Counted from the stretch's first letter, positions 35,101-44,348 are shown. The stretch: DNA of 64,000 nucleotides from DASUFZ01 sp035541475 (GCA_035541475.1 DATKND010000007.1:62001-126000); one strand, 5' to 3'. Made by a program: numbers and translations. Notes: a model not told the origin generated them from the letters alone.

Positions 35101-36180
35101 GTGCCCGCCATGCGAATCGGACTCATCCTCACCGGCGGCTCCGCGCGGGCCGACGTCGAGATGGCCCGCGCCGCCGAGGCGGCGGGCTTCGACGGCGTCT
35201 ACAGCATCGAGTTCTTCAACCGACACGGCTACGTGCCGCTCGGCGCGATCGCGCAGGCGACCTCGCGCGTGCGGATCGGCACGGCGATCGCGAACGCCTT
35301 CACGCGCACGCCGCTGCTCCATGCAAGCGCGGCGATGGACCTCGACGAGCTGTCGCAGGGCCGCATGGTGCTTGGCCTCGGCAGCGCCACGCGCCGCATG
35401 AACGAGGACTGGTACGACGTGCCCTTCTCCGCGCCGGCCGCGCGCATGAAGGAGCTGGTCCTGCTGCTGCGCGCCGCCTTCCGCGCCCAGAAGGGTGGCG
35501 GCTTCCGCTGGAAGGGAACGCACTGGAAGATCGACGTGCCGATCTACGCGCGTCCGGGCGCGCCACGCGTCGACATCCCGATCTGGGTGGCCGCCGTCAA
35601 CCGCGGCATGATCGCGACCGCGGGCGCGGTGGCCGACGGGCTCGTGGGACACCCGATCGCGACGCGCCGCTGGCACCGCGAGGTGACGCTTCCCGGGCTG
35701 CGCGAGGCCGAGGCGAAGGCGGGGCGCGCGTCCGGGGCGTGCCTCCTCGCGCCCTACGTGCTGACGTCGCTCGGGCGCGACCGCGAGCAGGCGCTGCGCG
35801 ACGCCAAGAACCAGATCGGCTTCTACTTCACGACCGCGCTCTACCACTCGATTCTCGAGCTGCACGGCATGAAGGACGTCGGCGAGAAGTGCCGCGCCGC
35901 GCTCCGCAAGTTCGACGTGAAGGCGATGAGCGAGGCGGTGCCCGACGCGCTCGTCGAGGAGATCGCGATCGTCGGCACGCCCGACGAGGGTCGCGACCGG
36001 CTCGCGCAGTGGAAGGATCTGACCGCCGATCCGCTCCTCTACGCGCCGAGTGTCGGCGTTCCGCCTGAGCGGATCCGCGCCAACGTACAGGCGATGTTCG
36101 AAGTGTTTGGGCAAGCGCCGCGAAGCGGCGCGCGCAGCGAGGCGAAGCCGAGCGGAGGCGGGCCCCCGCAAAGTCTATGA
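35101..36180 (+). CDS. LLM-class (F420-type) flavin oxidoreductase
   Basis: A 359-residue luciferase-like TIM barrel. Typical segments are MRIGLILTGG, AAEAAGFDGVYSIEF, TSRVRIGTAIANAFTR, LDELSQGRMVLGLGSA and the WKGTHWKID...IPIWVAAVNRGMIATAG region. The last 22 or so residues after MFEVFG come from an interspersed repeat (36111-36158) and are unlike any family member. GTG 35101 has GGAG 4 nt upstream; ATG 35110 is an equally possible start. The stop overlaps the next gene (ATGA). Confidence 0.85.
   Translation: MPAMRIGLILTGGSARADVEMARAAEAAGFDGVYSIEFFNRHGYVPLGAIAQATSRVRIGTAIANAFTRTPLLHASAAMDLDELSQGRMVLGLGSATRRMNEDWYDVPFSAPAARMKELVLLLRAAFRAQKGGGFRWKGTHWKIDVPIYARPGAPRVDIPIWVAAVNRGMIATAGAVADGLVGHPIATRRWHREVTLPGLREAEAKAGRASGACLLAPYVLTSLGRDREQALRDAKNQIGFYFTTALYHSILELHGMKDVGEKCRAALRKFDVKAMSEAVPDALVEEIAIVGTPDEGRDRLAQWKDLTADPLLYAPSVGVPPERIRANVQAMFEVFGQAPRSGARSEAKPSGGGPPQSL
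36111..36158 (+). repeat. Interspersed twin-hairpin repeat, copy 2 (inside a coding 3' end)
   Basis: Hairpin one is GCGCCGC-GAA-GCGGCGC. The core CAGCGAGGCGAAGCCGAGCG follows, which contains hairpin two, GGC-GAA-GCC. The copy encodes the C-terminal tail of the LLM oxidoreductase. Confidence 0.85.
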
Positions 36181-36887
36181 GCGCTGAGGACGAGCTCCCG
36201 AAGGAGCCGTGGAAGATGTGGGAGGGCGCGAAGGACGAGCCCGTCAAGTGGACGGAGAAGCGGCGGCTCGCGTTCGCGATGCGACTCGTGATCGAGCGGC
36301 TCGTCACGAGCAACGCGCCCGAGGAAGAGCTGCGCCGGGCTGCCGACGGTCTCGAACGCTATGCGGAGCAGCTCCGCAATCACCCGAAGCTCCGCTACGT
36401 GCACGGCTTCGGCGAGAGCGCGACCGCGGGCGACGTCGGCGCGTTCTTCGACCAGAGCCCGATGATCGGGCTCGCGAACCCGCTGGCGCCGCCGATCCGG
36501 CTGTCGCAGACGGGCCCGCGCTCGGCGCAGGGGCTCGTGACCTTCGGCAGCGCCTACGAGGGTCCGCCCGGCAGCGTGCACGGCGGCTTCGTCGCGGCGG
36601 CCTTCGACGAGGTGCTCGGCTACGTGCAGTCGCTCGGAGAGCGGCCCGGCATGACCGGCACCTTGATCGTCCGCTACCGCAGCCCGACGCCGCTCCACAC
36701 CGAACTGCGTTTCGAGGCGGAGCTCGTCGGCATGGAGGGGCGCAAGATCTTCACGAAGGCCCACGTCGTCGGCGACGGCCGCGTGTGCGCCGAGGCCGAG
36801 GGCATCTTCATCTCGGTCGCGCGCGAGCGCTTCGCGGAGCTCGAGGCGAAACGCGCGGAGAGGGAGAAGGATCGGAAGGGGGATTAG
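36177..36887 (+). CDS. PaaI-type hotdog thioesterase
   Basis: A 236-residue protein with a helical N-terminal third (about 1-70) and a hotdog domain (about 115-220). The active-site helix GSVHGGFVAAAFDEVLGY is the PaaI/YigI-like signature, and TGTLIVRYRSPTPLHTELRFEA is the following strand pair. It probably hydrolyses acyl-CoA thioesters. It is translationally coupled to the LLM gene. Its TAG stop overlaps the convergent sulfotransferase-like stop (TTAG). Confidence 0.87.
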   Translation: MSAEDELPKEPWKMWEGAKDEPVKWTEKRRLAFAMRLVIERLVTSNAPEEELRRAADGLERYAEQLRNHPKLRYVHGFGESATAGDVGAFFDQSPMIGLANPLAPPIRLSQTGPRSAQGLVTFGSAYEGPPGSVHGGFVAAAFDEVLGYVQSLGERPGMTGTLIVRYRSPTPLHTELRFEAELVGMEGRKIFTKAHVVGDGRVCAEAEGIFISVARERFAELEAKRAEREKDRKGD

Positions 36888-37495
36888 TCGCGCTCCGCCG
36901 CCATCGACGCGATGCGCGCGAGGAAGTCCTCGGTCGAGTTGGCGTGCGGGAAGGGCTCGGCGGGGATCGGAAGGCCGAGCGCCTTGCAGAGCGGACCCCA
37001 GCCGTCCGACGCGCGCCAGGTGACGAGTCGCTCCGGCGGGACCCCGCGACGCACGGCAGCGTTGTGGCGCTCGTAGGCCGCGATGCAGGCGTCGCGATCC
37101 TCGAGCGCGTCGGTGAAGCGCGCGGCGAAGATGCTCTCGATCATCTCGCGGAAGGGCGCGGGCGCGCGGCGAATCGACGGGAAGATCGTGTCGTGCGCGC
37201 TGCGCCACCACGAGTCGGGATCGCGCAGCGAGAGCAGCACGATCGCGTCGGGGAAGGCTCGCATCAGCTCCGGCCAGAAGGACGCGGCCGGCCAGTCGAC
37301 CACCGAGTCGTAGCCGCGGAAGAGCGCACGCCAGTCGGGCGTGCGGCCGTCGCCCGCGCCGCGCCAGAGCGACAGGTGCTCCGGGCTCGCGAACACCTCG
37401 ACCATGTGGTAGCAGCGCCCGCCCGTCAGCTTCTCGAGCGCGAGCTTCAGCGACAGGGTGCCCGTGCGACCGAGTCCGGCTCCGACGATTCGCAT
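36884..37495 (-). CDS. Sulfotransferase-family P-loop protein
   Basis: A 203-residue protein with phosphosulfate-loop-like GLGRTGTLSLKLALEKL (residues 7-23), the strand AIVLLSLRDPDSWWRS (3'-phosphate contact R-D-P) and a C-terminal PAEPFPHANST segment. It belongs to the compact group of sulfotransferase-like proteins found widely in bacteria and protists. The acceptor is unknown and PAPS use is unproven. The ATG overlaps the DUF456 gene stop (ATGA). Confidence 0.8.
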   Translation of the reverse strand: MRIVGAGLGRTGTLSLKLALEKLTGGRCYHMVEVFASPEHLSLWRGAGDGRTPDWRALFRGYDSVVDWPAASFWPELMRAFPDAIVLLSLRDPDSWWRSAHDTIFPSIRRAPAPFREMIESIFAARFTDALEDRDACIAAYERHNAAVRRGVPPERLVTWRASDGWGPLCKALGLPIPAEPFPHANSTEDFLARIASMAAERD

Positions 37496-38025
37496 CAGAA
37501 GATCCTCGCGGCCAGGAAGACGGCCACCATCGCAAAGGAAAGCGCGATCTTCAGCGCCGCGCCGACGACGAGCCCGAGCCAGGTGCCGACGCCCGCGCGT
37601 CCCGCCTGCAAGAGATCGCGCCGCGCGAGCAGCTCGCCCGCGGCCGCGCCGAGGAACGGCCCGAGGATCAGGCCCGGGATGCCGAGGAAGAGGCCGACCA
37701 GGGTCCCGATCACCGCGCCGGCGACCGCCATGCGGCTCGCGCCGAAGCGCTTCGCGCCGAGCCCGGTCGCCAACAGCTCCACGCCCCACGCCAGCAGCGC
37801 GAGAACGCCGATCGCGACGAGCGTCCACGCGCCGACGTACTGGAAGTGCTCGGCCCAGGCGGCGAGCAGCAGACCGCCGAAGATCAGCGGCACGCCGGGG
37901 ATCGCGGGCATCAAGGTGCCGACGAGCCCGACCACGACCAGCAGGGCGGCGAGGAAGAGGAGAGGGGTCGGATCGTTCAGGGCCGCGCCTCCGGGCCGGG
38001 CGCAGAACGCTAGCGCCTTCGACAC
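37495..38025 (-). CDS. DUF456 membrane protein
   Basis: A hydrophobic protein of about 176 residues with five or so membrane helices. The Gly/Pro-rich PAIPGVPLIFGGLLLAAWA and glycine-zipper runs (VIGTLVGLFLGIPGLILGPFLGA) are typical of DUF456. Function unknown. The start is uncertain: GTG at 38025 is used here, while a longer frame reaches 38091 but overlaps the divergent gene's promoter region. It is coupled to the sulfotransferase-like gene downstream. Confidence 0.8.
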   Translation of the reverse strand: MSKALAFCARPGGAALNDPTPLLFLAALLVVVGLVGTLMPAIPGVPLIFGGLLLAAWAEHFQYVGAWTLVAIGVLALLAWGVELLATGLGAKRFGASRMAVAGAVIGTLVGLFLGIPGLILGPFLGAAAGELLARRDLLQAGRAGVGTWLGLVVGAALKIALSFAMVAVFLAARIF

Positions 38026-38102
38026 GACGAGCCGCGCACCGCTCTTCCCGACGGCCTGCGAACCTGCTTGACTCGCGCACGGCGTTTCCACAAGGGGGAT
38101 CC

Positions 38103-38633
38103 ATGCGGGCAGCTCGGCGGATCGCGGGGGTTCTCGCGCTGGTCCTCTCGGCGAGCGCGGCGCATGGCGCCGACGAGCCGATCAAGCCGCTCTCCACGGC
38201 GGTCATCAAGGCGACCGCCGGCATCTGCCTCAAGGGCAAGACCTGCCACAAGGACCGCGCCGGCACCTGGGTGCCGAAGACGAAGGTCGCGATCCTCGCC
38301 GTGTCGATCGCGGAGGACGTCGACGTCGACGCCTACTTCGACGTCGAGCTCAGCACCAAGCCCGAGATGTACCAGTGCAACGAGGTCGACTCGACGGGCT
38401 GCATCTTCCGCATCAAGTACTCGGGCCCCGGCCTCTTCAGCTACGGCGCCACGTCGGGCAACACCTACCTCGGCTCGAACATCACGAGCACGAACCTCAG
38501 CTTCCCGCCCGGCTACGCGATCATCGTGCCGGCCGGCACGCCGGTCTACGTGCACCTCGACGTGATCAACGAGAGCCTGATCGATCTGCATCTCGATCAG
38601 GACGCCTGGATCTACTACACGCCGTTGCCGTGA
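38103..38633 (+). CDS. Secreted protein of unknown function
   Basis: A 176-residue exported protein with a clear Sec signal peptide (basic start, hydrophobic 8-19, cleavage near AHGA-DE). The mature part is beta-rich with Cys pairs (CLKGKTC and about 60 residues later C..C). It ends in an aromatic stretch, HLDQDAWIYYTPLP. No family is recognised. The ATG is preceded by AAGGGGGATCC, a strong ribosome binding site. A second small lipoprotein follows 34 nt later. Confidence 0.78.
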   Translation: MRAARRIAGVLALVLSASAAHGADEPIKPLSTAVIKATAGICLKGKTCHKDRAGTWVPKTKVAILAVSIAEDVDVDAYFDVELSTKPEMYQCNEVDSTGCIFRIKYSGPGLFSYGATSGNTYLGSNITSTNLSFPPGYAIIVPAGTPVYVHLDVINESLIDLHLDQDAWIYYTPLP

Positions 38634-38667
38634 CCTGTGTCGCGAGCGGGGCGTTCGGGAGGACACG

Positions 38668-38961
38668 ATGAAGCGGATCGCCGCCCAGGTCGCGTGCGCG
38701 CTCGCGCTCGCCGCGCTGTGCGCCTGCGCGCGCACGTCCGCCACCACCTGGGGCTTCTCGAGCTGGTACCGGCAGGGCGGCGGCTCGCTCGGCTTCGGGC
38801 AGGCCTTCGAGAATCAGCGCAACACGTGCCTCTCTCAGATGGACATCACGGATGCCGCGCAGGTCGCCGTCGACAGCTCGCAGGAGAGGGGCTTCGTCCA
38901 GTGCATGAATGCCTCCGGCTGGTGTACCCAGCTCTGGGACTGCAGCATGCCCGGCGGCTAG
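38668..38961 (+). CDS. Small lipoprotein
   Basis: A 97-residue protein with lipobox LCAC (lipidated Cys20 most likely) after a hydrophobic leader. The short mature part is rich in Gly, Ser and Gln with four further cysteines, possibly two disulfides. No family is recognised. It probably shares a transcript with the secreted protein upstream. Its TAG overlaps the convergent sulfotransferase stop at CTAG. Confidence 0.72.
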   Translation: MKRIAAQVACALALAALCACARTSATTWGFSSWYRQGGGSLGFGQAFENQRNTCLSQMDITDAAQVAVDSSQERGFVQCMNASGWCTQLWDCSMPGG

Positions 38962-39773
38962 TCGTTCACGACGCTCGCTTCCGTCGGAGACGGCCGCTCG
39001 CTCGCGCGGCACCCGGCCCAGCTCGACGCGTCGAACTCCGGCCCGAGCAGCGCGCGCAGCCGCTCGTTGTGCGGCGCGAAGTGGTCGTCGAGGCGCGCGA
39101 CGAGATCGGCGGGCGGTCTCGCATAACGACCCGCGTTGCGCACGCGGAAGCTGGCGGCGTAGCGGCGCGGATCGAGCGGCGCGAGCCCGACGAAGTCCGC
39201 GACGCGGCGCACGATCGGCGCAGGGTCGGCGTAGAAGGGCTCCGCCGGGAGCACGAGCATCTGAGCGCGCGGGTAGTGCGCGAGCCAGCGCTCGAGCTGC
39301 CGCGCGTAGTGCCCGCGCGCGAGGTAGCCGAGCGGCGGGAGCGACGACTCGCCCTTCCGCGCGGCGCGCGCCAGCTCGGCGTCGAGCCGCTCGGCGATCG
39401 GCCGCGACTCGCCGTCGTATCGCACGCGGTGGTGGTAGTGCGAGATCGCGCGCCGCGTCGGGTCGCGCAGCAGCGCGACGAGGCGCACGTCGGGCAGCAG
39501 CGCGCGCGCGCGGGCCGGGACGTCGGGCAGCGCGAGATACTCGGGCGTCGCCTCGCCGCAGATCGTGCGTCGGCCCACCAGCCGGCGCGCCCAGACGCGC
39601 AGCGGCGAGGGCAGCTGCCGCTCGTACCAGCCGCGGCCGCGCGCATGCTCGCGGTCGAAGAAGTGCAGCTCCTTGCGGCGCGCGCGCACCATCCCGGGAT
39701 GGCGCCCGAGGCAGCGATAGAGCGAGGTCGTTCCGGATTTCTGCGCGCCGATCACCAGAAAGTGCGGCAGCAC
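38958..39773 (-). CDS. Sulfotransferase (heparan/NodH-like fold)
   Basis: A 271-residue PAPS-dependent sulfotransferase-type protein. The 5'-phosphosulfate loop GAQKSGTTSL (9-18) and the 3'-phosphate strand LVALLRDPTRRAISHYHH are both present. KELHFFD and GEATPEYL are the usual substrate-side motifs of carbohydrate sulfotransferases. No kinase or PAPS-making genes are in the window. It lies 15 nt downstream of the acyl-CoA synthetase gene on the same strand. Confidence 0.9.
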   Translation of the reverse strand: MLPHFLVIGAQKSGTTSLYRCLGRHPGMVRARRKELHFFDREHARGRGWYERQLPSPLRVWARRLVGRRTICGEATPEYLALPDVPARARALLPDVRLVALLRDPTRRAISHYHHRVRYDGESRPIAERLDAELARAARKGESSLPPLGYLARGHYARQLERWLAHYPRAQMLVLPAEPFYADPAPIVRRVADFVGLAPLDPRRYAASFRVRNAGRYARPPADLVARLDDHFAPHNERLRALLGPEFDASSWAGCRASERPSPTEASVVND

Positions 39774-39788
39774 GGGGACCTCCCCCGA

Positions 39789-41279
39789 CTAGCGTCGCAG
39801 CTCGCGCTTCAGGATCTTGCCGGTCGGGCCCTTAGGCAGGCTCTCGACGAACTCGACGAGGCGCGGGTACTTGTAGGCCGCGAGCCGCTCCTTGCACCAG
39901 GCGACGAGCGCGTCACGCGAGAGCGTCGGATCGCGCGAGACGACCACCGCCTTCACCTCCTCGCCGTGGCTCTCGTGCGGCACGCCGATCACCGCGGCCT
40001 CCACGATCGCAGGGTGTCCGTAGAGCACCTCCTCCACCTCGCGCGGATATACGTTGAAGCCGCCGCGCAGGATCATGTCCTTCTTTCGATCGACGATGCG
40101 GTAGCTGCCGTCCGCGTCGCGGATGCCGATGTCGCCGGAGTGGAACCAACCCCCGCGCATCGCCTCCTTCGTCGCGTCCGGGCGACCGAGGTAGCCCTTC
40201 ATCACGTTGTGGCCGCGGATGCAGATCTCGCCGCGCTCGCCGTCCGGCAGCCGGCGGTCGTCGTCGTCGAGGATCGCCATCTCGACGCCCCACACCGGAT
40301 AGCCGATCGAGCCGGGCTTTCGCGGGCGACCCTTCATGTTGAAGCTCGCGACGGGCGAGGTCTCCGAGAGCCCGAAGCCCTCGAGGATCTCGACACCGAA
40401 CTTCTGCTCGAAGGCCTTCATCACCTCGACGGGCATGGGCGCGCCGCCGGACATGCACCAGCGAAGCCGCGACAGGTCGTAGGCGCGTGACGGCTCGTGG
40501 TGCAGCAGGGCGAAGTACATCGTCGGCACGCCCGCAAAGAGCGTGACGCCATGTCGCTCCATCGTGTCGAAGGCGTCTTCCGGCGCAAAGCGCGGCAGCA
40601 AGGTGAAGGCGCTGCCCGTCGCGATGCAGGCGTTCTGGATGCAGGTCTGCCCGAACGAGTGGAAGAGCGGCAGCACGCCGAGCGCCACGTCGCCTTCGCC
40701 GGGCGGCGCGAGCTTCGGCACGACGACCGAGCAGTTGACGAATAGATTCGAGTGCGTGAGCTCGGCGCCCTTCGGCTTTCCGGTGGTGCCCGAGGTGTAG
40801 AGGATCACGGCGGTGTCGGTGGCCTCCGTCGCGTGGAGCGACGCGATCGGATCGGCTCCCGCGAGCTCGCCGAGCGTGTCAGCGCCCGCTCCCGACGCCA
40901 GGACCACCGGCACGCCCGCCGCCTGCGCGCCCGCGCGCGCCGTCGCTTCGAAGACCGGGTGCGCGATCAGCAGTCGCGCGCGCGAGTCCTTCAGGTGGTA
41001 CTCCACCTCGGGCGCCGAGAGCAGCACGTTCAGCGGCACGACGCGGCAGCCCGCGTAGAGGACCCCGAAGTAGGCGATCGAGAACTCCGGGACGTTCGGC
41101 ACGAGCAGCGCGACGCTCTCGCCCGGCTCGATGCCGCGCGCGTGCAGCGACGCCGCCACGCCGCGCGCGGCGCGGTCGAGCTCGCCGTAGCGGAGCGCGC
41201 GCTCGCCGAGGCGGACCGCGATGCGTTCGGGATGAAGGTCGGCGCTGCCGGCGAGGATGCTGCCGAGGTTCAGGTGCAT
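39789..41279 (-). CDS. Acyl-CoA synthetase (AMP-forming, long-chain type)
   Basis: A 496-residue adenylate-forming ligase. Motifs are the AMP-binding loop ILYTSGTTGKPKGAELTH, GFGLSETSPVASFN, the hinge region GYLGRPDATKEAMRGGWFHSGD, DRKKDMILRGGFNVYP and the C-terminal catalytic lysine in GPTGKILKREL. These place it with long- or medium-chain fatty acid CoA ligases. The likely role is activation of fatty or aromatic acids for beta-oxidation, in keeping with the nearby acyl-CoA dehydrogenase. Confidence 0.92.
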   Translation of the reverse strand: MHLNLGSILAGSADLHPERIAVRLGERALRYGELDRAARGVAASLHARGIEPGESVALLVPNVPEFSIAYFGVLYAGCRVVPLNVLLSAPEVEYHLKDSRARLLIAHPVFEATARAGAQAAGVPVVLASGAGADTLGELAGADPIASLHATEATDTAVILYTSGTTGKPKGAELTHSNLFVNCSVVVPKLAPPGEGDVALGVLPLFHSFGQTCIQNACIATGSAFTLLPRFAPEDAFDTMERHGVTLFAGVPTMYFALLHHEPSRAYDLSRLRWCMSGGAPMPVEVMKAFEQKFGVEILEGFGLSETSPVASFNMKGRPRKPGSIGYPVWGVEMAILDDDDRRLPDGERGEICIRGHNVMKGYLGRPDATKEAMRGGWFHSGDIGIRDADGSYRIVDRKKDMILRGGFNVYPREVEEVLYGHPAIVEAAVIGVPHESHGEEVKAVVVSRDPTLSRDALVAWCKERLAAYKYPRLVEFVESLPKGPTGKILKRELRR

Positions 41280-41311
41280 GGTCCACCCAATCTACACGAG
41301 CCGCGCCACCC

Positions 41312-42667
41312 TCATTCGATGTATCCCAGGTGCCGCAGCTGATCCTTCGTCTTCGTGTCGACGTCCTTCGGCAGACCCATCGGGTCCTGGACCACGCTCT
41401 TCGGCGTGCCGAGCGTCGAGTCGAGCAGCGCCTGCATCCGCTCGACGTCCGCGGGACGGCTCGCCGCGATGTCGTTCTTCTCGCCGGGGTCGGCCGCGAG
41501 ATCGAAGAGCGAGACGGCGTGCGTCTCGATGTTGCGGATCAGCTTGAGGTCGCCGTCGATCACGCTCTGGAGCTTCGCGTTCGAGGCGTACCCCTCGGCG
41601 AAGAGCGGATGCGTCGGCTCGGGCTCGCCGTGCAGCAGCGGCACGAGCGAATGGCCCACGAGCCCCGACGGCACCGGCAGCGCCAGCAGCTCGAGCAGGG
41701 TCGGAACGACATCGACCAGTGACACGCGCTGCGCGATGCGGTGCGACTGCTTCTGGAGCGCCGGCACGCGCAGCAGCAGCGGCACGTGCAGCAGCTCCTG
41801 GAAGACCGTGTGCGCGTGGAGCACCGAGCCGTGGTCCCAGAATTCCTCGCCGTGGTCGGCGAGCACGACCACCATCGTGTCGTCGCGCAGGTCGCGCTCG
41901 TCGATTCGCGCGAGCAGCGAAGCGAGCACCTCGTCCATGCGCGCGATCTCGCCGTCGTAGAGCGCGCGCACCTTGTCCTTGTCCGTCTCGTCGTACTGAT
42001 GTCGCATGTAGCTCTGCCGGCCCTCGAACATCTTGCGCATGCCGAGCAGGTTGCGCGTCTGCGGTCCGGTGACGGTGCCGTGGTAACCGGGGTCGAACAT
42101 CGTGTCGTAGGGGGGCGGCGGGTCGTAGGGCAGGTGCACGTCGAAGCAGTGCACGAAGAGGTAGAAGCGCGAGTCCTTCTCCTCGTGGTCCTTGCGCGCA
42201 GCGTCGTCGAGGAAGGCGAGCGCACCCGGCAGCGTGTCCTCGAGCAGCTCGTGGCCCTCTTCCCAGCTGTCGAAGCCGCGCGCGAAACCGGAGGCCTTCG
42301 TCATCAGGCCGCCGCCGGTAAGGCCCGCCGTGCGGAAGCCTTGCGCCTTCAGCATCTCGGCCAAGGTCAGCCCCGTGTCGCGCGCGTCGCGCGCGACGGT
42401 GGCCGTCTTCGACTGGAAGAGCGCGTGGTGCGCCGCGAAGGTGTAGTTCGACGCGGACACCGCGTTCTCGAACACGAACGCGTGCTCGGCCCAGCGGTCG
42501 AGGCCGGGCGAGGTGCGCTTCGCGTAGCCGTAGAGGCCGAGATGATCCGCGCGCAAGGTATCGAGTGAGACGAGCACCAGGTTGCGCGGGACGGGCGGCG
42601 GCTCGTGGCAGCCGGTCGTGAGGATCGCGGCGAGAACGACTAGCGACGCGGCGAGCTTCTGCGGCAT
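41312..42667 (-). CDS. Sulfatase-like lipoprotein lacking the formylglycine motif
   Basis: A 451-residue alkaline-phosphatase-superfamily hydrolase with a lipobox-like LTTGC (Cys20), so probably anchored in the envelope. The metal-binding opening VLVSLDTLRADHLGLYGY and the VVLADHGEEFWDHG segment are intact. The site where sulfatases have C/S-x-P-x-R reads NYTFAAHH (74-81), so no formylglycine can form. Thr76 may act as the nucleophile, as in phosphoethanolamine or LTA-type transferases. The substrate may therefore be a phosphate ester rather than a sulfate ester. Confidence 0.85.
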   Translation of the reverse strand: MPQKLAASLVVLAAILTTGCHEPPPVPRNLVLVSLDTLRADHLGLYGYAKRTSPGLDRWAEHAFVFENAVSASNYTFAAHHALFQSKTATVARDARDTGLTLAEMLKAQGFRTAGLTGGGLMTKASGFARGFDSWEEGHELLEDTLPGALAFLDDAARKDHEEKDSRFYLFVHCFDVHLPYDPPPPYDTMFDPGYHGTVTGPQTRNLLGMRKMFEGRQSYMRHQYDETDKDKVRALYDGEIARMDEVLASLLARIDERDLRDDTMVVVLADHGEEFWDHGSVLHAHTVFQELLHVPLLLRVPALQKQSHRIAQRVSLVDVVPTLLELLALPVPSGLVGHSLVPLLHGEPEPTHPLFAEGYASNAKLQSVIDGDLKLIRNIETHAVSLFDLAADPGEKNDIAASRPADVERMQALLDSTLGTPKSVVQDPMGLPKDVDTKTKDQLRHLGYIE

Positions 42668-42707
42668 GGCGACCCGTGCGGGCGCGGAAACCTAGCGCGT
42701 CGCCGCC

Positions 42708-43169
42708 CTAGCCCGACGCGCGCGCGAACATGCCCGCCAGCACGCCGCCCGCCGTCGCGAAGGCGAGCGCCGCCCCGACCAGCGCGATCCAGCCGGCGCG
42801 GCGGTGCGGCACGCGCCCGGGCAGCTCGCGGGGCAGCGCCAGCGTGGGACCGAGGCGCGCGCGGAAGCGCCAGGCGCGAAAGCCCGCCAGCACGCCGCCG
42901 CCTAGCATCGCGGCCACGCAGGTCTCGTGGACGTAGAGCACCGTGCGATCGAGCGGGGTCCAGAGACTCCGGTCCTCGCGCCCGAGCACGACGAGCTTCA
43001 CGAGGTAGGAGACGAGGAAGAGTCCGACGAGCGCGGCCGCCGTCAGCATGCGCCGGCGGTGCGTGCGCACGTCGCCGCGGCGCACGGCCCGCACCGCGAG
43101 CGACGCGAACACGAGGATCAGCCCGAGGTTCGCGAGTGCCGCGCACCAGAAGGCCAGCTTCGCGTCCAT
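42708..43169 (-). CDS. DUF420-like membrane protein
   Basis: A 153-residue protein with four hydrophobic helices (about 8-27, 40-62, 82-98, 125-148). THRRRMLTAAALVGLFLVSY and YVHETCVAAM are like the DUF420/CtaM group linked to cytochrome oxidase assembly. No cytochrome genes are in the window. It lies 3 nt downstream of the acyl-CoA dehydrogenase gene and is probably co-transcribed with it. Confidence 0.75.
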   Translation of the reverse strand: MDAKLAFWCAALANLGLILVFASLAVRAVRRGDVRTHRRRMLTAAALVGLFLVSYLVKLVVLGREDRSLWTPLDRTVLYVHETCVAAMLGGGVLAGFRAWRFRARLGPTLALPRELPGRVPHRRAGWIALVGAALAFATAGGVLAGMFARASG

Positions 43170-43172
43170 CTC

Positions 43173-44348
43173 CTACTGCCGGCGCAACCCGAGCACGTGC
43201 TCGGCGATCAGCTTGCGGTGGAGCTCGCTCGTGCCCTCGCCGAACTCGAGGGCCTTCGCCTCGAGCAGCAGGCGTCCGACCTCGTACTCCGCCGAGAGGC
43301 CGTAGCCGCCGTGGATCTGCACGGCGTCGAGCGCGTTCTGCGTCGCGGCTTCGCTCGCCATCAGCTTCGCGAGCGACGCCTCGAGGCTCGCTCGCGCGAC
43401 GCCCGCGTCCTTCATGCGCCCGAGCCGGTAGACGACGCCGCGCGCGCCCTCGGTGCGGCAGACCATGTCGGCGATCTTCTGCTGGATCATCTGGAATTCG
43501 CCGATCTTCTGGCCGAAGGCCTCGCGCGTGTTCGCGTAGGCGACCGCGAGGTCGATGCAACGCTGCGCCTGACCGATGCAGCGCGCGGCCACCGAATAGC
43601 GTCCCATGTCGAGCGCGGAGCCGAGCACCGGAAATCCGCCGCCAGCCTCGCCGAGCAGCCCGTCGTCGGGCACGAAGACGTTCTCGAAGTGGACCTCGGC
43701 CAGGTTGTCGCGCTTGAGCGTCCGCATCGGGAATTCGCCGATCGCGATGCCTTCGCTCTTCGGGTCGACCAGGAAGGCCGTCACGCCGCGGTGCTTCTGC
43801 GCGAGGTCCTGCGACGCCATCACCAGGAAGAGTCCCGCGTGCGCGGCGTGCGAGATGAAGACCTTGGTGCCGTCGAGCCGCCAGCCGCCCGCCACGCGGC
43901 GCGCCGTGCTCTTCAAGTTGCCGAGGTCGGTGCCGCCGCCCGGCTCGGTGAGGCACGCCGACGAGAGGATCTCGCCGCGCGCCAGCGGCGGCAGCCAGCG
44001 CTCCTTCTGCGCGTCGCTGCCGTGTCGCAGGATCGAGCCGGCGACCAGCGAGTTGGTCACGGACACGACCGACGCCACCACCCAGTCGACCCGCGCCAGC
44101 TCCTCGCAAATGATCCCGTAGGTGACGACGTCGCTGAACGAGCCGCCGTAACGCTCGGGGATCATCGGCGCGATGTAGCCGAGCGGCACGAGCTTGCGGA
44201 TCAGCTCGAGCGGGTAGCGCTCCTCGCGCTCGTGGCGCTCGACGTGCGGCGCGATCTCCTTCTCCGCGAACTCGCGCACCGCGCGCCGCACCAGGCGCTG
44301 ATCGTCGGTGAGATCGAAGTCCGCGATGCGCTCGAGCGGGCTCTGCAC
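43173..44348 (-). CDS. Acyl-CoA dehydrogenase
   Basis: A 391-residue flavoenzyme that oxidises acyl-CoA in beta-oxidation or amino-acid breakdown. It carries SACLTEPGGGTDLGNLKSTA, KVFISHAAHAGLFLVMA, the FAD-binding QIHGGYGLSAEYEVGRLLLEA and the C-terminal EFGEGTSELHRKLIAEHVLG. In the last block the Glu before Gly-Thr is the likely catalytic base. The length is standard. The substrate chain length is unknown. ETF genes are not nearby. Confidence 0.92.
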   Translation of the reverse strand: MQSPLERIADFDLTDDQRLVRRAVREFAEKEIAPHVERHEREERYPLELIRKLVPLGYIAPMIPERYGGSFSDVVTYGIICEELARVDWVVASVVSVTNSLVAGSILRHGSDAQKERWLPPLARGEILSSACLTEPGGGTDLGNLKSTARRVAGGWRLDGTKVFISHAAHAGLFLVMASQDLAQKHRGVTAFLVDPKSEGIAIGEFPMRTLKRDNLAEVHFENVFVPDDGLLGEAGGGFPVLGSALDMGRYSVAARCIGQAQRCIDLAVAYANTREAFGQKIGEFQMIQQKIADMVCRTEGARGVVYRLGRMKDAGVARASLEASLAKLMASEAATQNALDAVQIHGGYGLSAEYEVGRLLLEAKALEFGEGTSELHRKLIAEHVLGLRRQ

